From NCBI RefSeq assembly GCF_033568475.1, contig NC_133123.1, positions 137,104,242 through 137,168,241 on the forward strand: a DNA stretch of 64,000 nucleotides. Direction: 5' to 3'. Under the pieces are notes generated by a model. That model was not told where the DNA came from. It made no database searches and saw only the letters and a program-made list of their open reading frames with translations. Both the position numbers and the translations under genes were made by a program. The DNA comes from Henckelia pumila (taxonomy: Eukaryota; Streptophyta; Magnoliopsida; Lamiales; Gesneriaceae). Shown piece by piece: positions 35,966 to 48,100 of this stretch; within the stretch, counting starts at the first letter, position 1, and each line of letters begins with the position of its first letter.

Positions 35966-38210
35966 CTTAATGAGTTGGGGCGTCTCATTGCTTTAGTCAG
36001 GCTCAACAGTTGTAGAGTTGGGGGAATATCTTGGGCTAAGATTACATATCTCCAAATTTATGGATCATCTATAGAGTGAGCCCATTGTTATGGGCCCAAA
36101 CCCATCGTTTCAATTAAAACTGCAATGCATGAAAGATGATCCAGTAAACAAAAGTTAGTGGTTTTTCGACGGAAATACACGGAATCCTAATTTACGAATA
36201 TAAGCAAGTGTAGCGTATTCTTTTTTCAAAATAAGCTTTGATATATTATTGATTTCCTCTTCTTTTTTTTTTTCCCATCCTTTTTATATAACGAAATATT
36301 ATTATTTTTGTTGATCTTAATGAATTTTGTAAACCCTCTTGTATAAAAGTATATACATTTTGTAGGACCAAAATTTTATCGTTTTGCTTGGACCATGCAT
36401 ACAACACCAAATACAATGCAAGCATAATTTTTAGTGGCCCAAGATAATTTTTATCGCTTATATAAAACGCGTAGAATTCCTTTTTCCTTTGCCATCGCCA
36501 ATTAACTGAACTATGTGATCGTATATATATATATATATATATATATCATTCTCCCGTCAAAAATTTATATATATCATTCTCAATAAAAATAAATAAAAAA
36601 TTCAAAAGTGGCATGGCTTCAATATCTCGACAATATAGACTTAATTTTCACCTGCACATGCATTCAAGAATATTCTGAATACAACTCAAAAAAAAAAAAA
36701 GAATATTCCTAATAAATACCATATATCTTTAATTAAAGTTGAATTGGCATAAGATTCCCATAATTATATAATTATTAATGTATAACTTTTTGAAAACTTT
36801 GACGACATGGGTATGATGTAATTATCCCTGATTTAAATAGAGGATAATCACGGCCTTAATTATCAGCTGCAAAGTTGGTGAAAGCATAAATGAGAGTGAG
36901 ATGTTTATAAAAATCAGTCCTTTTATCATCCGAAAAAGGAAATAATATTAAAAAAAATTGTGAAATAAAGATTAAAAAACGTTTCTTACAAATAATCCCA
37001 AACATTATCTAAAGTTTACAAGGGATAGTGATGAGTATATATCATATATATGAAATCTAAACTGCACAAAAAACTATGATACATATATGTTTTCCTATAT
37101 ATGATCTTTTGGATGGACGTGGACATGAGCGGATCTATTAAGTGGTAAGAGAGGGCAGATGTTCTTCCTTGAGTTTTGATATCAAAATATTAGTATGTTT
37201 TTTAGATTTTAAAATTAAAGTTATGGACATAAAATTAAGCTAATGATTTAGAAGTCAAAGTTTACCACTCCTTATGTCATTTAAAAATCGTCTTCGTAAT
37301 CCAATGAGAGATGAATATGAATTTTGTGTGTAAATTTATTTTTCCAATGATTTTTCTTAATTTGTGAGTTTGAAAAAACAAGTCTATATAATTGAAACAT
37401 ATTAACTATTTTTTATCTTTGGTTCTTTGTCCTCTCTCGACAAAATTCTTGGATCAACCCCTGCACGTGGATTATTCGAATTTCAATCACATGCATAAGC
37501 TGCTGGACTTTTAAAATTCATGCATTTGGCTGTGCTTTGAAATTCAGAGCGCGCGGAAGCCATGAAATTCTGAACCATGCGTAAAATATTTGTATGATAC
37601 ATGGAATTTGTCACATCGGGCCATTTTCAGAAAAAAAGGAAAATATCTTACTGGACCAAAGAAAATATTAGGGGGGCAAGCGACTATCCAGTAATGGATG
37701 AGAACTGGGATGACTGAGGTTGTCTATATATATCCATGTGTCACAGTCAAAACATAAAGTGATTGTAACCCTAGCATGCATATATTTAATAACGGAGTCA
37801 AAAATATCAATTTATTTGGATTAAAATTTTAAGTTCTTCAATACTTTAATTTTTTAAATCGGGTTATTCGGGCTAATATCAAATTAATTCAAAATTATTG
37901 AAAATTAATATATTAAAAATTTTAAAAAAAAAATTGTGTCACCCAGGCTAAATTAAAGCCCTAAGTGGCAATATATGTGGCTGCGCCACTGCATATATTG
38001 TAAGTAATGTCCAAAATGATGGCCCATCCTTCCAAGAAAATCAATCATCTCTATTAGTTACCTCGTGTTAGTCGGCAGAATATATAGATTTGGACAATCA
38101 TCTCTCGGTTTAAACTGACTTTTGTCAATAACTCAGCCACCATTAAATGTACGTACGTACATTGTCACATGTAAAATGCAAATGATGCATCGTTATGCAT
38201 GCACATAGGA
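35966..38210. other. Intergenic DNA upstream of ABCG25
   Basis: AT-rich sequence with a short (AT)n run at about 36522-36546 and poly-A/T tracts. I see no gene, RNA gene or recognisable mobile element. The last few hundred bases are the likely distal promoter of the ABCG25 gene. Confidence 0.5.
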
Positions 38211-38213
38211 ATA

Positions 38214-38290
38214 CACGTGGCTGTATGACAGAACGCCACGTAGCAAATGTCTCAGTTTGGCGTGGCAAGAAATTGGGAATAAATAGAGGA
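38214..38290 (+). promoter_or_regulatory. ABCG25 promoter: ABRE-like G-box pair and TATA-like box
   Basis: CACGTGGC at 38214-38221 and GCCACGT (reverse ABRE core) at 38235-38241 lie 57 bp and 37 bp upstream of a TATA-like ATAAATAG (about 38279-38286). The coding start is at 38456, which leaves a 5' leader of about 140 bp including a long A-tract (38427-38446). ABRE elements bind ABA-activated bZIP factors. Their spacing near a TATA box supports ABA-responsive transcription, but function is inferred. Confidence 0.6.
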
Positions 38291-38455
38291 GGAGAAGGGG
38301 GTATGGGGAGAGAGTAACAAACTATACTTTGTTCCATTAATCAGGACTATTTTTCGCTCTTCCTTTTTTTAACTTTGATTTCACTTTTTCCCGTTCCCTG
38401 TGCGCTTACGCATTCATTCTCTCCTGAAAAAAAAAAAAAAAAAAAACAGAGAACA

Positions 38456-41400
38456 ATGCTGGTGTCTCGTGAAGCAGCAACTGAAAATAATTCCTCGCAT
38501 GCTGTTCATGATGAATCTTCGTTTCCAATCACTCTCAAGGTAATTACAAATTAATTCCAACTTAATTTGTGTTCATCATATTTTTAATTCCAGAGATAAA
38601 TTAGGGAACTTTTTGATGATTAAAAAGTTGAATTGGTGGTAAAATGAAGATGTTAGCTATGCCTGAGCCGTAATCTGAAAGTTTTTTCAAACGTTGATGG
38701 AAGAAAAAGACATTGGCTTTTTTTTTTTTTTTTTTTGCCTTTCATTTCTATAGACTACACAGTGTTAATTGAGCTGTACAATGAGTGCAGTTCGCGGATG
38801 TTTCATACAAAGTGAAGCTGCCTGATTGCAGCATGAAATCAAGAACCAGAGGAATAAGAAACATGTTCACCGGAGTTCCCACGCCTGATTTAGAGAATTC
38901 GGTGGCGGAGATCATTCACCGCCGTCAAGAAAGAACAATCTTGAATGGAATCACCGGCTGGGCGGAACCGGGGAAAGTTTTAGCCATCCTGGGGCCCTCC
39001 GGCAGCGGCAAATCAACACTGCTCAACGCACTCGGCAGCCGGCTTCACCACGGACACGGCCGGCTTACCGGAAGTATACTCTACAACAACCGGAAGTTAT
39101 CGAAACCGGTCAATAAAAAAACCGGTTTCGTGACACAAGACGATGTGCTATACCCACACCTCACAGTTCGAGAGACCCTCGTTTTCTGCTCATTACTTAG
39201 ACTCTCGAATTCCGTACCCAAAAAGGAGAAGATTTCGATCGCGGAAGCTGTGATCAACGAACTGGGCTTGTCGAAATGCGAGAACACGGTGATCGGCAAC
39301 AGTTTTATCCGCGGGATTTCAGGGGGAGAAAGAAAAAGAGTGAGCATAGCGCACGAGATGCTGGTAGACCCAAGTCTGTTGATCTTGGACGAGCCCACTT
39401 CAGGGCTGGATTCGACGGCGGCGTTCAGGCTCGTGACGACGCTGGGTGGGCTCGCGGCGAAGGGGAAGACGGTGGTGACATCGGTTCACCAGCCATCGAG
39501 CCGTGCTTACCAGATGTTTGATGATTTGCTGGTGCTGTCGGAGGGAAGGTGTATATACTTCGGGAAAGGGAGCGAAGCAATGGGCTATTTCGAAAGCATT
39601 GGGTTCTCGCCCAGTTTCCCCATGAATCCTGCTGATTTCCTGCTCGATCTCGCTAACGGTACGATCTCTCCCATGTCTCATCCTTATTTTCTCTCCACAC
39701 ATTCTATTAATAATTCTTGGTAGTTCGTTATCGATCGACCCAATCTATATGTACGATAAAATTTAGTAAGACGACTTAAGATAAACGTCATAATATAAAT
39801 TTGAACCCATTTTCTGACTGAAAACTTAGGCCTTTTTTGGGATTTGTTGGAGTATTTGACATCGGCAGAAAAGTCTCATGACTTTGAAACATATCGGTAT
39901 CTCTATGACAGTACTTAATCAATTGGGTCACAAGTATGTGGATATTGTTGCGAGAGGGTCAAATCAAATTTACTTCACCACCAAATTGACATTAAATTTT
40001 TGCATTCTTGTGCCCACCCTATAAACTTTGCTTGTGAGCATAGTTTTTGTTTAACTCTTTAGCGTCAAAATGGGTTGAGTTCGACCGACAATTAGTCAAT
40101 AATCTATATCTATTCTTACATGTATGGTCTCCATATATGAAAATGAATTTAGACGATTGGATGCAAAATTAATATTAAGATAATGTTGTCACTAGCTCTC
40201 ATTAACTTGACAAAATGGTGTCCAATTTATTGCTCATTCGGACTACACGAATGGTGGCGAATGTGGTGCATACCATTGTGTTAGCTCTTTTCATTTTAAA
40301 GTTTTTTTTTTTTGTTTTTGTTTATAATTTTATAACTGATTTAACTATTAATTTAATCATCTTATAACCGTGTAAACAATTATTTTAATTAGCTTAGTTA
40401 ATCAATAAATAACTAAAGTTATTATTTTGTGTGCTTTGTGATACACTATATTAATTTAATTTATATATTTTAAGTAAATTAATTGTCTAAATAAATTAAA
40501 TTGATTAACGATTTAAATAATATTAGATTAAACAATGGCTCGTGAATAAAGTTTAAAAATATTAGATTGCATTTGGATGAATAGATTTGAAGTTAAGAAT
40601 TTACATCTATTGTTTCGGTAAATCCATTTGAGACGAGTTTCAATCAAACCCTCAGTCAATATACATTTTTTTTTTTCGAAGCCGCATGTTGTGGCGGGGG
40701 CAGTCAATATTTTTTTGAGTTAAAAATATTATTTCAAATCATTTCAATCTTAATTCTTAGCGAGGATTAAAAAACATTAATTAACTGGGGCTTGTGGATC
40801 ACTGAAGGCTAGTGGAATCTATCTCAGATATCCAACATTAATTAACTTTTTGCACAAAAAAACATTAATTAACTTTTTATATAATTTTTTAGTTATAAAA
40901 AGTAAATGAAATCTATCCCCTTAAAACGTCATATTCTCATTCCAATATTTGGATCCACCACCACTGCTCTCCTCCGTCTTGCCCCCAATCATTTGAACTC
41001 TTAATACTAAAGTTGTTGGAAATTTAATACTTTTTGGCCTAATTTGTTGAGAATTTAGATGGAAAGGGGTTACTTTTCGGTGGGAATATTAAGTGAACAA
41101 CATAAATGACTTATTACATCATGAATCTACAGTAAAAAGGGATCGGAATAATTTTTTTAATCTTTGCCTCACTCCACGTGTCCCCTACCTGCTGAGCTTT
41201 TGGGCCATGCTTTGCTTCTCACTTCTGTTTTGAGTGGTAAGTGTTTGCGTGGATTAACAGAGATTTTCGACCAGCATGTTTCCATTGATGGATTTGATTT
41301 GATTGAAAAATTTTAAGTTTTGTTAGGACATGTACTTTAGAAACGTTTTTAGTGTTTTACAAGTGAAAAAAAAATCTTAAAGTATGTGTTTGAATAAAAG

Positions 41401-44400
41401 TTTTGTAAAATATTTTTGAAAACTATTTTTTAAAAAGTGTTATCCGATGATGGTTTTTAAATAACACTAGAAAGGTGGAAAAAATGAACATTATTATTTT
41501 TGAAATGTTAAAATGATTTTATAGAATAGTTGTCCAACCACATATTTATTATTAAAATAATTTTAAAAATATTTTATAAAAAGTTTTTGAAAAACATTTT
41601 TATAAAACTTACATATCCAAAAGGAACCTTAATTTCAAGGAAGATAGTGCATTTAAAGCGAATTGATTTGCGAAACTTGCTGGATATGGATTCAATCAAG
41701 AATTTATAATTCTGCTTCGAAATTTGTTCGGTTTGATATATTTTCCCTCAATTTAATTTGTTCGGTTTGATATATTTCCCCTCAATTTTTTGGATTTTAC
41801 CCTGGCAGAGAATAATATATAGTTTGTGGTAAATGACATGTTCAGCATCTATTCTCGTAATGAAACCAACTATTAATTGGAGAAAATGTGCATTAATTAA
41901 AAGTTTATTAATTGGTCGTTTAAGTTGGATTATCATCTTCAAAAAAAGTTGATTATCTTTTGAACATATTGATTTAAAATCAAAAAGTTGTCTTGAATAA
42001 TCCTTAATGGAGTATGTTGAAGTGGATTTTGGTGTCATCTTTGGATTGGAGCTTTCACCATTTTACCATAACAAACTCTAGCCACCGAATCATCTCAAAG
42101 TATCTCATTCTTGTGTTTTTTAAGAGGAAATCCGTCGAATCTTTAATCTAAAGTTAACTGATTCCCAGTGAAGTACGGTAGCGTTTGAGATTCCTTCTAA
42201 GGAGCACAAAGTTTTTTGAAGGAAAAACTCAAAAGTGTTTTTTAGAAACAATTCCAAGCACTACCCAAATTTCCTAGATGAATGGACACACATATATATA
42301 TATATATATATGTTTTCTTTAATTCGAGATATTATGAGACCAAACTCCATGTAATATATATGCAAAGCTCGAAATATTTTATTGGTCTTATCTATTGAGA
42401 TCAAAAGTACTTGACACATGAAGTTGACCAATCATTATATATTTGTAGTGGAAGTAGTTTGAAAGAGACAAGTTATGGTTCTCCTAGAGAACAGCATCTC
42501 ATTCATACAAGTAATCTTGAGCACTTGTATACATCAATGTAATTATCTTCAATTGAATTGTACTAGCTAGCTTCCCTTAACATGTGGGCATCCTTATTTC
42601 CCACGTCCGTCAGTACAATTTTTTGTACAATTTTTATTGTTTTGGATCGACATATTGATGTATCTCATCTCTTCATAATGAGTGGACAATGTGTATCAAC
42701 ATTCAAAGCCAAACCATGTCATATTCTTTGCCCTAGATTTGGCATACAAAATGACTGGGTGACGGCACCGCTAGGAGTCGGGACGTACTATGTATGAAAA
42801 TGATCGATCTATGTTAAAATATCGTGCACTGGTAAGTGATACTTCTATGGTCTCTCAGAATTTTGAGGGGTTTTAATCTGAGTAATGTCTGCCTCCTGCT
42901 GGCCTAGTTGAGTTCGTTTGTGATCATGATAAATATTGGAATTTGCTTTCTTAGGATACCATCGAGCGACTTAAAAAGTAGGTTTTGGCATATGAATTGG
43001 TATTTAATATATTCACTTTCATTATATAACCTTAGGACACTTTGGAGTGCCTCATGATTCTTTAAAGATTCAATCTTATTGAGTTGCACCAAGTCACTTC
43101 TATTGGTAACATTTGAAAAATGTAGTAAGAACAACACGTGTAAGGCTTTTATGCAAAAGGAAGTTCTCTTCTACTAAAATAAACTTGGAAAAAATTATAA
43201 AGGAAGTGGTAATGGTGGACCAAATCCATAAGCGGCATAATGTTGAGTTGAGTAGACTCCCCACTTCAACACCACCATTGGACAACTTGTATTATCTTCC
43301 CTCTTCTACTTATTGCTCATTATATACCCAATAGTTGATGTATGCTTGAACATACGCAGCATTCATAGTATGTATTTCATTTATTTAATTTTGAAAATAA
43401 CAATACATTTTAGTGCTATTAAATAGGTTTTGTCTTTCTTTCTTTTTCTGTTGAAACCATAAACCATTGACATGCGAAGAGGCCGAATGGATTTTATATA
43501 TTCAAACCACTCACGAATGGAAATCAGATGCTAGAATACTTGGGCATTGCTTGATTGTCTTATCACAACACAAAAATAGCATGCTTTAGTTGTTCATATA
43601 GCGTAATATGTTGAATGTGGATATGTCAATTGGGATATAATTTACTCGAGCATCTGAAGTATCATAGTCTCCTGACTTTAGCTGAGAACACAATATTTGG
43701 TTTGATTTTGGCCTTTAAACTTGTTTTTGCTGCAAAATTTGTTTACATGGCCAGCGTATAGCGTCCAGAAATGGCATTTCAAGTTGAACATGACTCAGAT
43801 GGGGGACGTCGGCACGACATTTCAAATTTCAAATATTTTGAATTTTTTAAATCGTGCATATATAAACGACTTTTGTCAAACATTACCTGATAAGTTTTTG
43901 ATCCACTTTTGTGAACGTAGGGGTATGCCAGCTTGATGGTGCAAGTGAGAAAGAAAAGCCTAATGTTAGGCAAGCCCTTGTGTCCTATTACAATAACTTA
44001 TTGGCTCCAATGGCAAAATCGGCTAGCATGGATTCCCCACATGCGGTACCCAAAGAACGAGCGATTGAATCGACTAAACATTATGGCTGCACTAGACATC
44101 TTTCCACATGGTTCAATCAATTCAGCATTCTCCTCCAAAGAAATCTCAAGGAAAGAAAGCCTGAAACCTTCAATTCTTTGCGAGTTTTTCAAGTGATCAC
44201 AGCTTCATTGCTAGCAGGTTTCATGTGGTGGCACTCAGATTACCGGGACATTCAAGATCGCCTAGGCCTTCTCTTCTTCATTGCCATTTTCTGGGGAGTT
44301 TTCCCATCTTTCAATGCAGTGTTTGCCTTTCCTCAAGAACGAGCCATTTTCACGAAGGAAAGAGCTTCTGGGATGTACACATTGTCATCTTATTTTATAG

Positions 44401-44924
44401 CTCGGGTAACGGGAGACTTGCCTATGGAGCTAATCCTCCCCACACTATTCCTCTCCATAGCATATTGGATGACAGGGCTAAAGCCTGAGCTCTCTGCTTT
44501 TGCACTTACTCTTCTAGTTGTGCTAGGTTACGTGCTCGTTTCTCAGGGTCTCGGCCTTGCACTAGGTGCACTGATCATGGATGCCAAGCAGGCTTCAACT
44601 GTGGTCACTGTCACAATGTTGGCATTTGTTTTGACAGGAGGGTACTATGTACACAAAGTGCCGTCTTTCGTGTCATGGATAAAGTACGTTTCCACTACAT
44701 TCTACAGCTACAGGCTTCTTATCAATGTTCAATATGGCGACGGGGCAGGGATATCCACATACCTTGGTTGCTCATCTGGAAGACAAGAGAGAGCGACCTG
44801 CAAATTCATTGATGAGGACATTCGAAATCAAATCCATCCTGCAATGAGCGTAAGCATATTGATGATGATGTTTGTGGGATACAGATTATTAGCCTATATT
44901 GCATTGAGGCGACTCAGAGCTTAG
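38456..44924 (+). CDS. ABCG25: ABCG25-type half-size ABC transporter (abscisic acid exporter), 651 aa, 3 exons
   Basis: Coding exons are 38456-38539, 38791-39658 and 43921-44924, joined at GT-AG sites in phases 0 and 1, giving 651 residues; Arabidopsis ABCG25 is of similar size. The nucleotide-binding domain has Walker [10 protein letters not shown] (about residue 96), Q-loop region [18 protein letters not shown], signature [10 protein letters not shown] (about 204), Walker [13 protein letters not shown] and switch SVHQPSS. The membrane domain in exon 3 shows hydrophobic helices and the family blocks [37 protein letters not shown] and TGGYYV. The linker [14 protein letters not shown] and the C-terminal CKF.DE..R segment point to ABCG25 rather than ABCG14 or ABCG21. 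In Arabidopsis, ABCG25 exports ABA across the plasma membrane, mainly from vascular cells. The start is the first ATG after the leader. Intron 2 is unusually long (4262 bp). The orthology call rests on remembered family features. Confidence 0.93.
39659..43920 (+). other. Intron 2 of ABCG25, 4262 bp
   Basis: Donor G|GTACG at 39659 and acceptor ACGTAG at 43920. The rest of the sequence is AT-rich without a credible gene; ORFs at 41748-42038, 42582-42797 and 42904-43334 have no recognisable domain. It contains a probable MITE (about 41375-41632), a short tandem duplication of TTTGTTCGGTTTGATATAT (about 41722-41778) and an (AT)n run at about 42291-42311. Confidence 0.75.
41375..41632. mobile_element. 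Possible MITE inside ABCG25 intron 2
   Basis: Ends resembling GTTTGAATAAAAGTTTTGTA (left) recur in reverse complement at the right (about 41597-41625, TATAAAACTTACATATCCAAA). CTTAA occurs just outside both ends and could be a target duplication. No coding capacity. Similarity of the inverted ends is only moderate. Confidence 0.4.
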
Positions 44925-45170
44925 TACCGAAGAAGTGAAATACCACTATTACCATATATAGAGAAGCTGAATTTGAAAAGGTGCTATGAAAGGCTCATAA
45001 TAGCTAGGTGAAAGAGCTTTGGATTTGACTCAGGTTTACTTCTGTAGCTTGGATAGTCAAAGCGTAAAACTGTAAAGAGGTATTGATTGCATTTGAAATT
45101 AAAAAATATGCAGAAATTTTAAGTAAAGACAGGCTGAATCTCATAACGTTGAAAAATGTTATGGTCATTG
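44925..45170. other. Shared 3' region of two convergent genes
   Basis: Only 246 bp separate the stop codon of ABCG25 (plus) from that of the BRAT1-like gene (minus). Both 3' UTRs and poly(A) sites must fit here or overlap. AT-rich sites such as AATTAAAAAATA (about 45098) could serve as a polyadenylation region. Confidence 0.7.
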
Positions 45171-48100
45171 CTAAAACCTAGATGGATCTTCGGCAAACTC
45201 TAACAAAAAACTTAGAATTGACGCCTTGAGATCTTCAACCTTAGCCCTACTTTTTGTTTCAAAAACACCTTTAATCACACGACTGTAAAGTTTCTCAAGC
45301 TGTGGAATGCTGTAATCTTTTGACCGCACTACAAGCAGATTCTTGATTGACTCGATTTGACTGGAAATCTCTCCATCAGTCATGGAAATGTCTTGGGAGA
45401 CATCTCCTCCGGTGATGGAAATGCCCTGGGAGACATCTCCAGTGTCGCAATCAACACTTTCATGCAGGCTGCCATCTGCAACTGTATTTTGATGCTGCTG
45501 CTTAACTATGCCATTCATTTCAGAATTTTGCGACGATATTGGTGGAACTGAATCAAGTTGTGATCCCTCTTCTGCTACCAAAACATTGTGCCAACGAGGT
45601 CCCAACATCACGCATGTGAAGAAAATAAAACAAAGAACAGTAAGTTCCTTAAAAGGAAAACCAATTACCCACGCACACTTATAAATTAGTCCAAGGCCCG
45701 TCTTTGAAATCTATGCAGAGCAACAAAATTGTCGATGGGATGAGTTTTACTGAAGTAATAGTTCAAAGTAATATGAATTGGAACTAAAAAAAAAACCGAA
45801 ACGATGAAAGATACGGTAAGCATGTAAGCGTTTCAGGATTGACTGATGTGCCAGGTAGCGAAGAAAAGTTGATGACAAAAAGGCCGCCAAGTTCCAAAAT
45901 TATAGGGAAGGGAATGATACCTGCATGAGATGCATCGATATGTTTTCTAGGTCTTTTGAACCCTTCAAAGCCTTGATCTAGATTAACTTCAGGCTGGACA
46001 TTACGAAGACGTGCACTAGCCCTAGTCACAGCTGTCATCTGGACAACCGGAGTTTGCGGGAGTGCAGCTTCCCCAGTATCATCAGGCAAAGAGATGGGAC
46101 CTCCTTCATCAGCGATTTTGTCACAAAATGCAACCAGGGACGGATCCATCTGGGATAGCATACCATGCACCTGAAAAATGAAATGACGATTCTTTAAGAT
46201 AATGGCTTGAACCTCCATAGAGAAAATTAAGGAGAAAGTGGTAGATGAGCATACTGCATCTCGAAGTTCATGAGCTCTGCTGACAATCCTTGCCCCATTG
46301 TAATCATCTCCATTATATTTCTAATCAAAGCCACGGAAAACATAAGAACAGGTTCTATTGTACGAGTAACAGCATTTATTGACAAGGCAAAACCAACAAA
46401 TGGAGCAAGCAGTATATCTTGAAAAATTAAACGAGCAAATCGGATCACAAATTTTTTTACCAGCATTTCACAAAATAACAAACTGTTTCACAAGGAACAA
46501 ATGTATGCCAAACTTTTATAAATAAGGTTGGGTACCCCTGAAGGAAGCCCTGGAAACAATACAAACTCAAGGGAAGCCTAATGTTTCAAGATCAATATCA
46601 TGTTCACACACCTTGGCATTAGTTAAAATGAGATCAAAATCCTCTAGGAAAGCTTTACAAGTGATATATTTTCCACTGTCAACATGCTGCAGCAAAGTCG
46701 CCATGTCCATGGGATTCTGAATTATTGAACGATAATTTGGTGCATCTTCGTCCATCACCGGATAACGGAAGACACTAAAGCGCTTATCATATAGAATCCT
46801 ATAAAGAAGAGGAAAAAATATTTAAGAGGCCACAACTTTGAGAACAGCATGAAAAGCCTGCTCGAACTTATCATGATACTCAATCTTGAATCATGACTGG
46901 TTTTAGAGAGAGAATTGTAATTATCGCAGATATAAATCAGACAGAAAAAGAGGCAACAAAAGAAAATATAGCAAATAATGGCCACATCAGAAACACCACC
47001 AAACTCCATGCTTTCAGAAGTAACTACAGGCATATATAATCATACTTGATGTTGTAGTCAATAAAAAGTGTATACGTAAGTTGACATTAATAACAGATTC
47101 ACATAAGGAATCTTAATTTCATGATGATAAATGGAGTGGAACATTGTGATAAGCAATTGAAGTTTCAAAATATTTACAAAATCACTTCAAGAATGTCTGC
47201 TATTCATGCCAGAAAATAACAGAGATGAAGCTCAGAAAACAAATATACGTGCAGTATAATGCTCAAGATGATTCAACTTTTGGGCCATAATACATTAGTC
47301 CCAATTCTGAACCTACGGAAAATTAAACGTTAATACCAACTACACTGCCCTTAAATCACGAAGTGGATGCATACAAAGCAACATGCCACAGACACAAACC
47401 AGCGAGATCAAGTAAAAGAAATAGAAACTAACCGATTGCAAACATCACGAAAGCACATGCGCAGTCGACGAAGTGCATGTCCCTGAGTTTCAGCTTTTGC
47501 TCTCAATTCAGAGGCCTTTGGTCCAGCATCAACTTTTGGTGCTTTCAGAAGTTCAGGAAGGCCCTCGGATCTAAGAGAATCTTTTATTACATCCTCAGAT
47601 TGAACTGACAATGCAGCTTCAATGAGCCTGTCAAAGAACAGAGATCTGTCTTCGGGACATGGTGCCGTTAAATGCAAACTGTCAGAAAGAAAAGACAATT
47701 ATATCAAATTGGAGCTTAATTTAAAAACATCTTAAATATTTCCAGTTTGAAGAACAGATGATAATCTGGAACGATAAGAAACCGTTATTTTTATGTTATA
47801 AATGTGGAAAATAATTATCTGATAATTATTTTTTTTGTTTTTAACCGCAGACCAGGGACAAAGAAGCAATCTCTCCGTGTAAACATAAAAAGAAGCATAT
47901 AAAAAAGCCTCAAGACTGTTCTCCAAACTTCATCATAAGGAATAAAATATTCATCTTTCCCATGAGAGGCTTTTTTTTAACTTTCTAAATTTTAACCAAA
48001 GCAAAAATGCTACTTAACACAAAAGGAAGTTCCAATCTTCCCCTCCACCATTTTAAGTAAATTACAGACCCTATTTTTGTCCTTTTGAAAGAGTAACAAG

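Noticed and set aside
42582..43334. A separate small gene inside ABCG25 intron 2
   Set aside because: ORFs of 61-77 aa have no domain, no codon bias that stands out, and occur on both strands.
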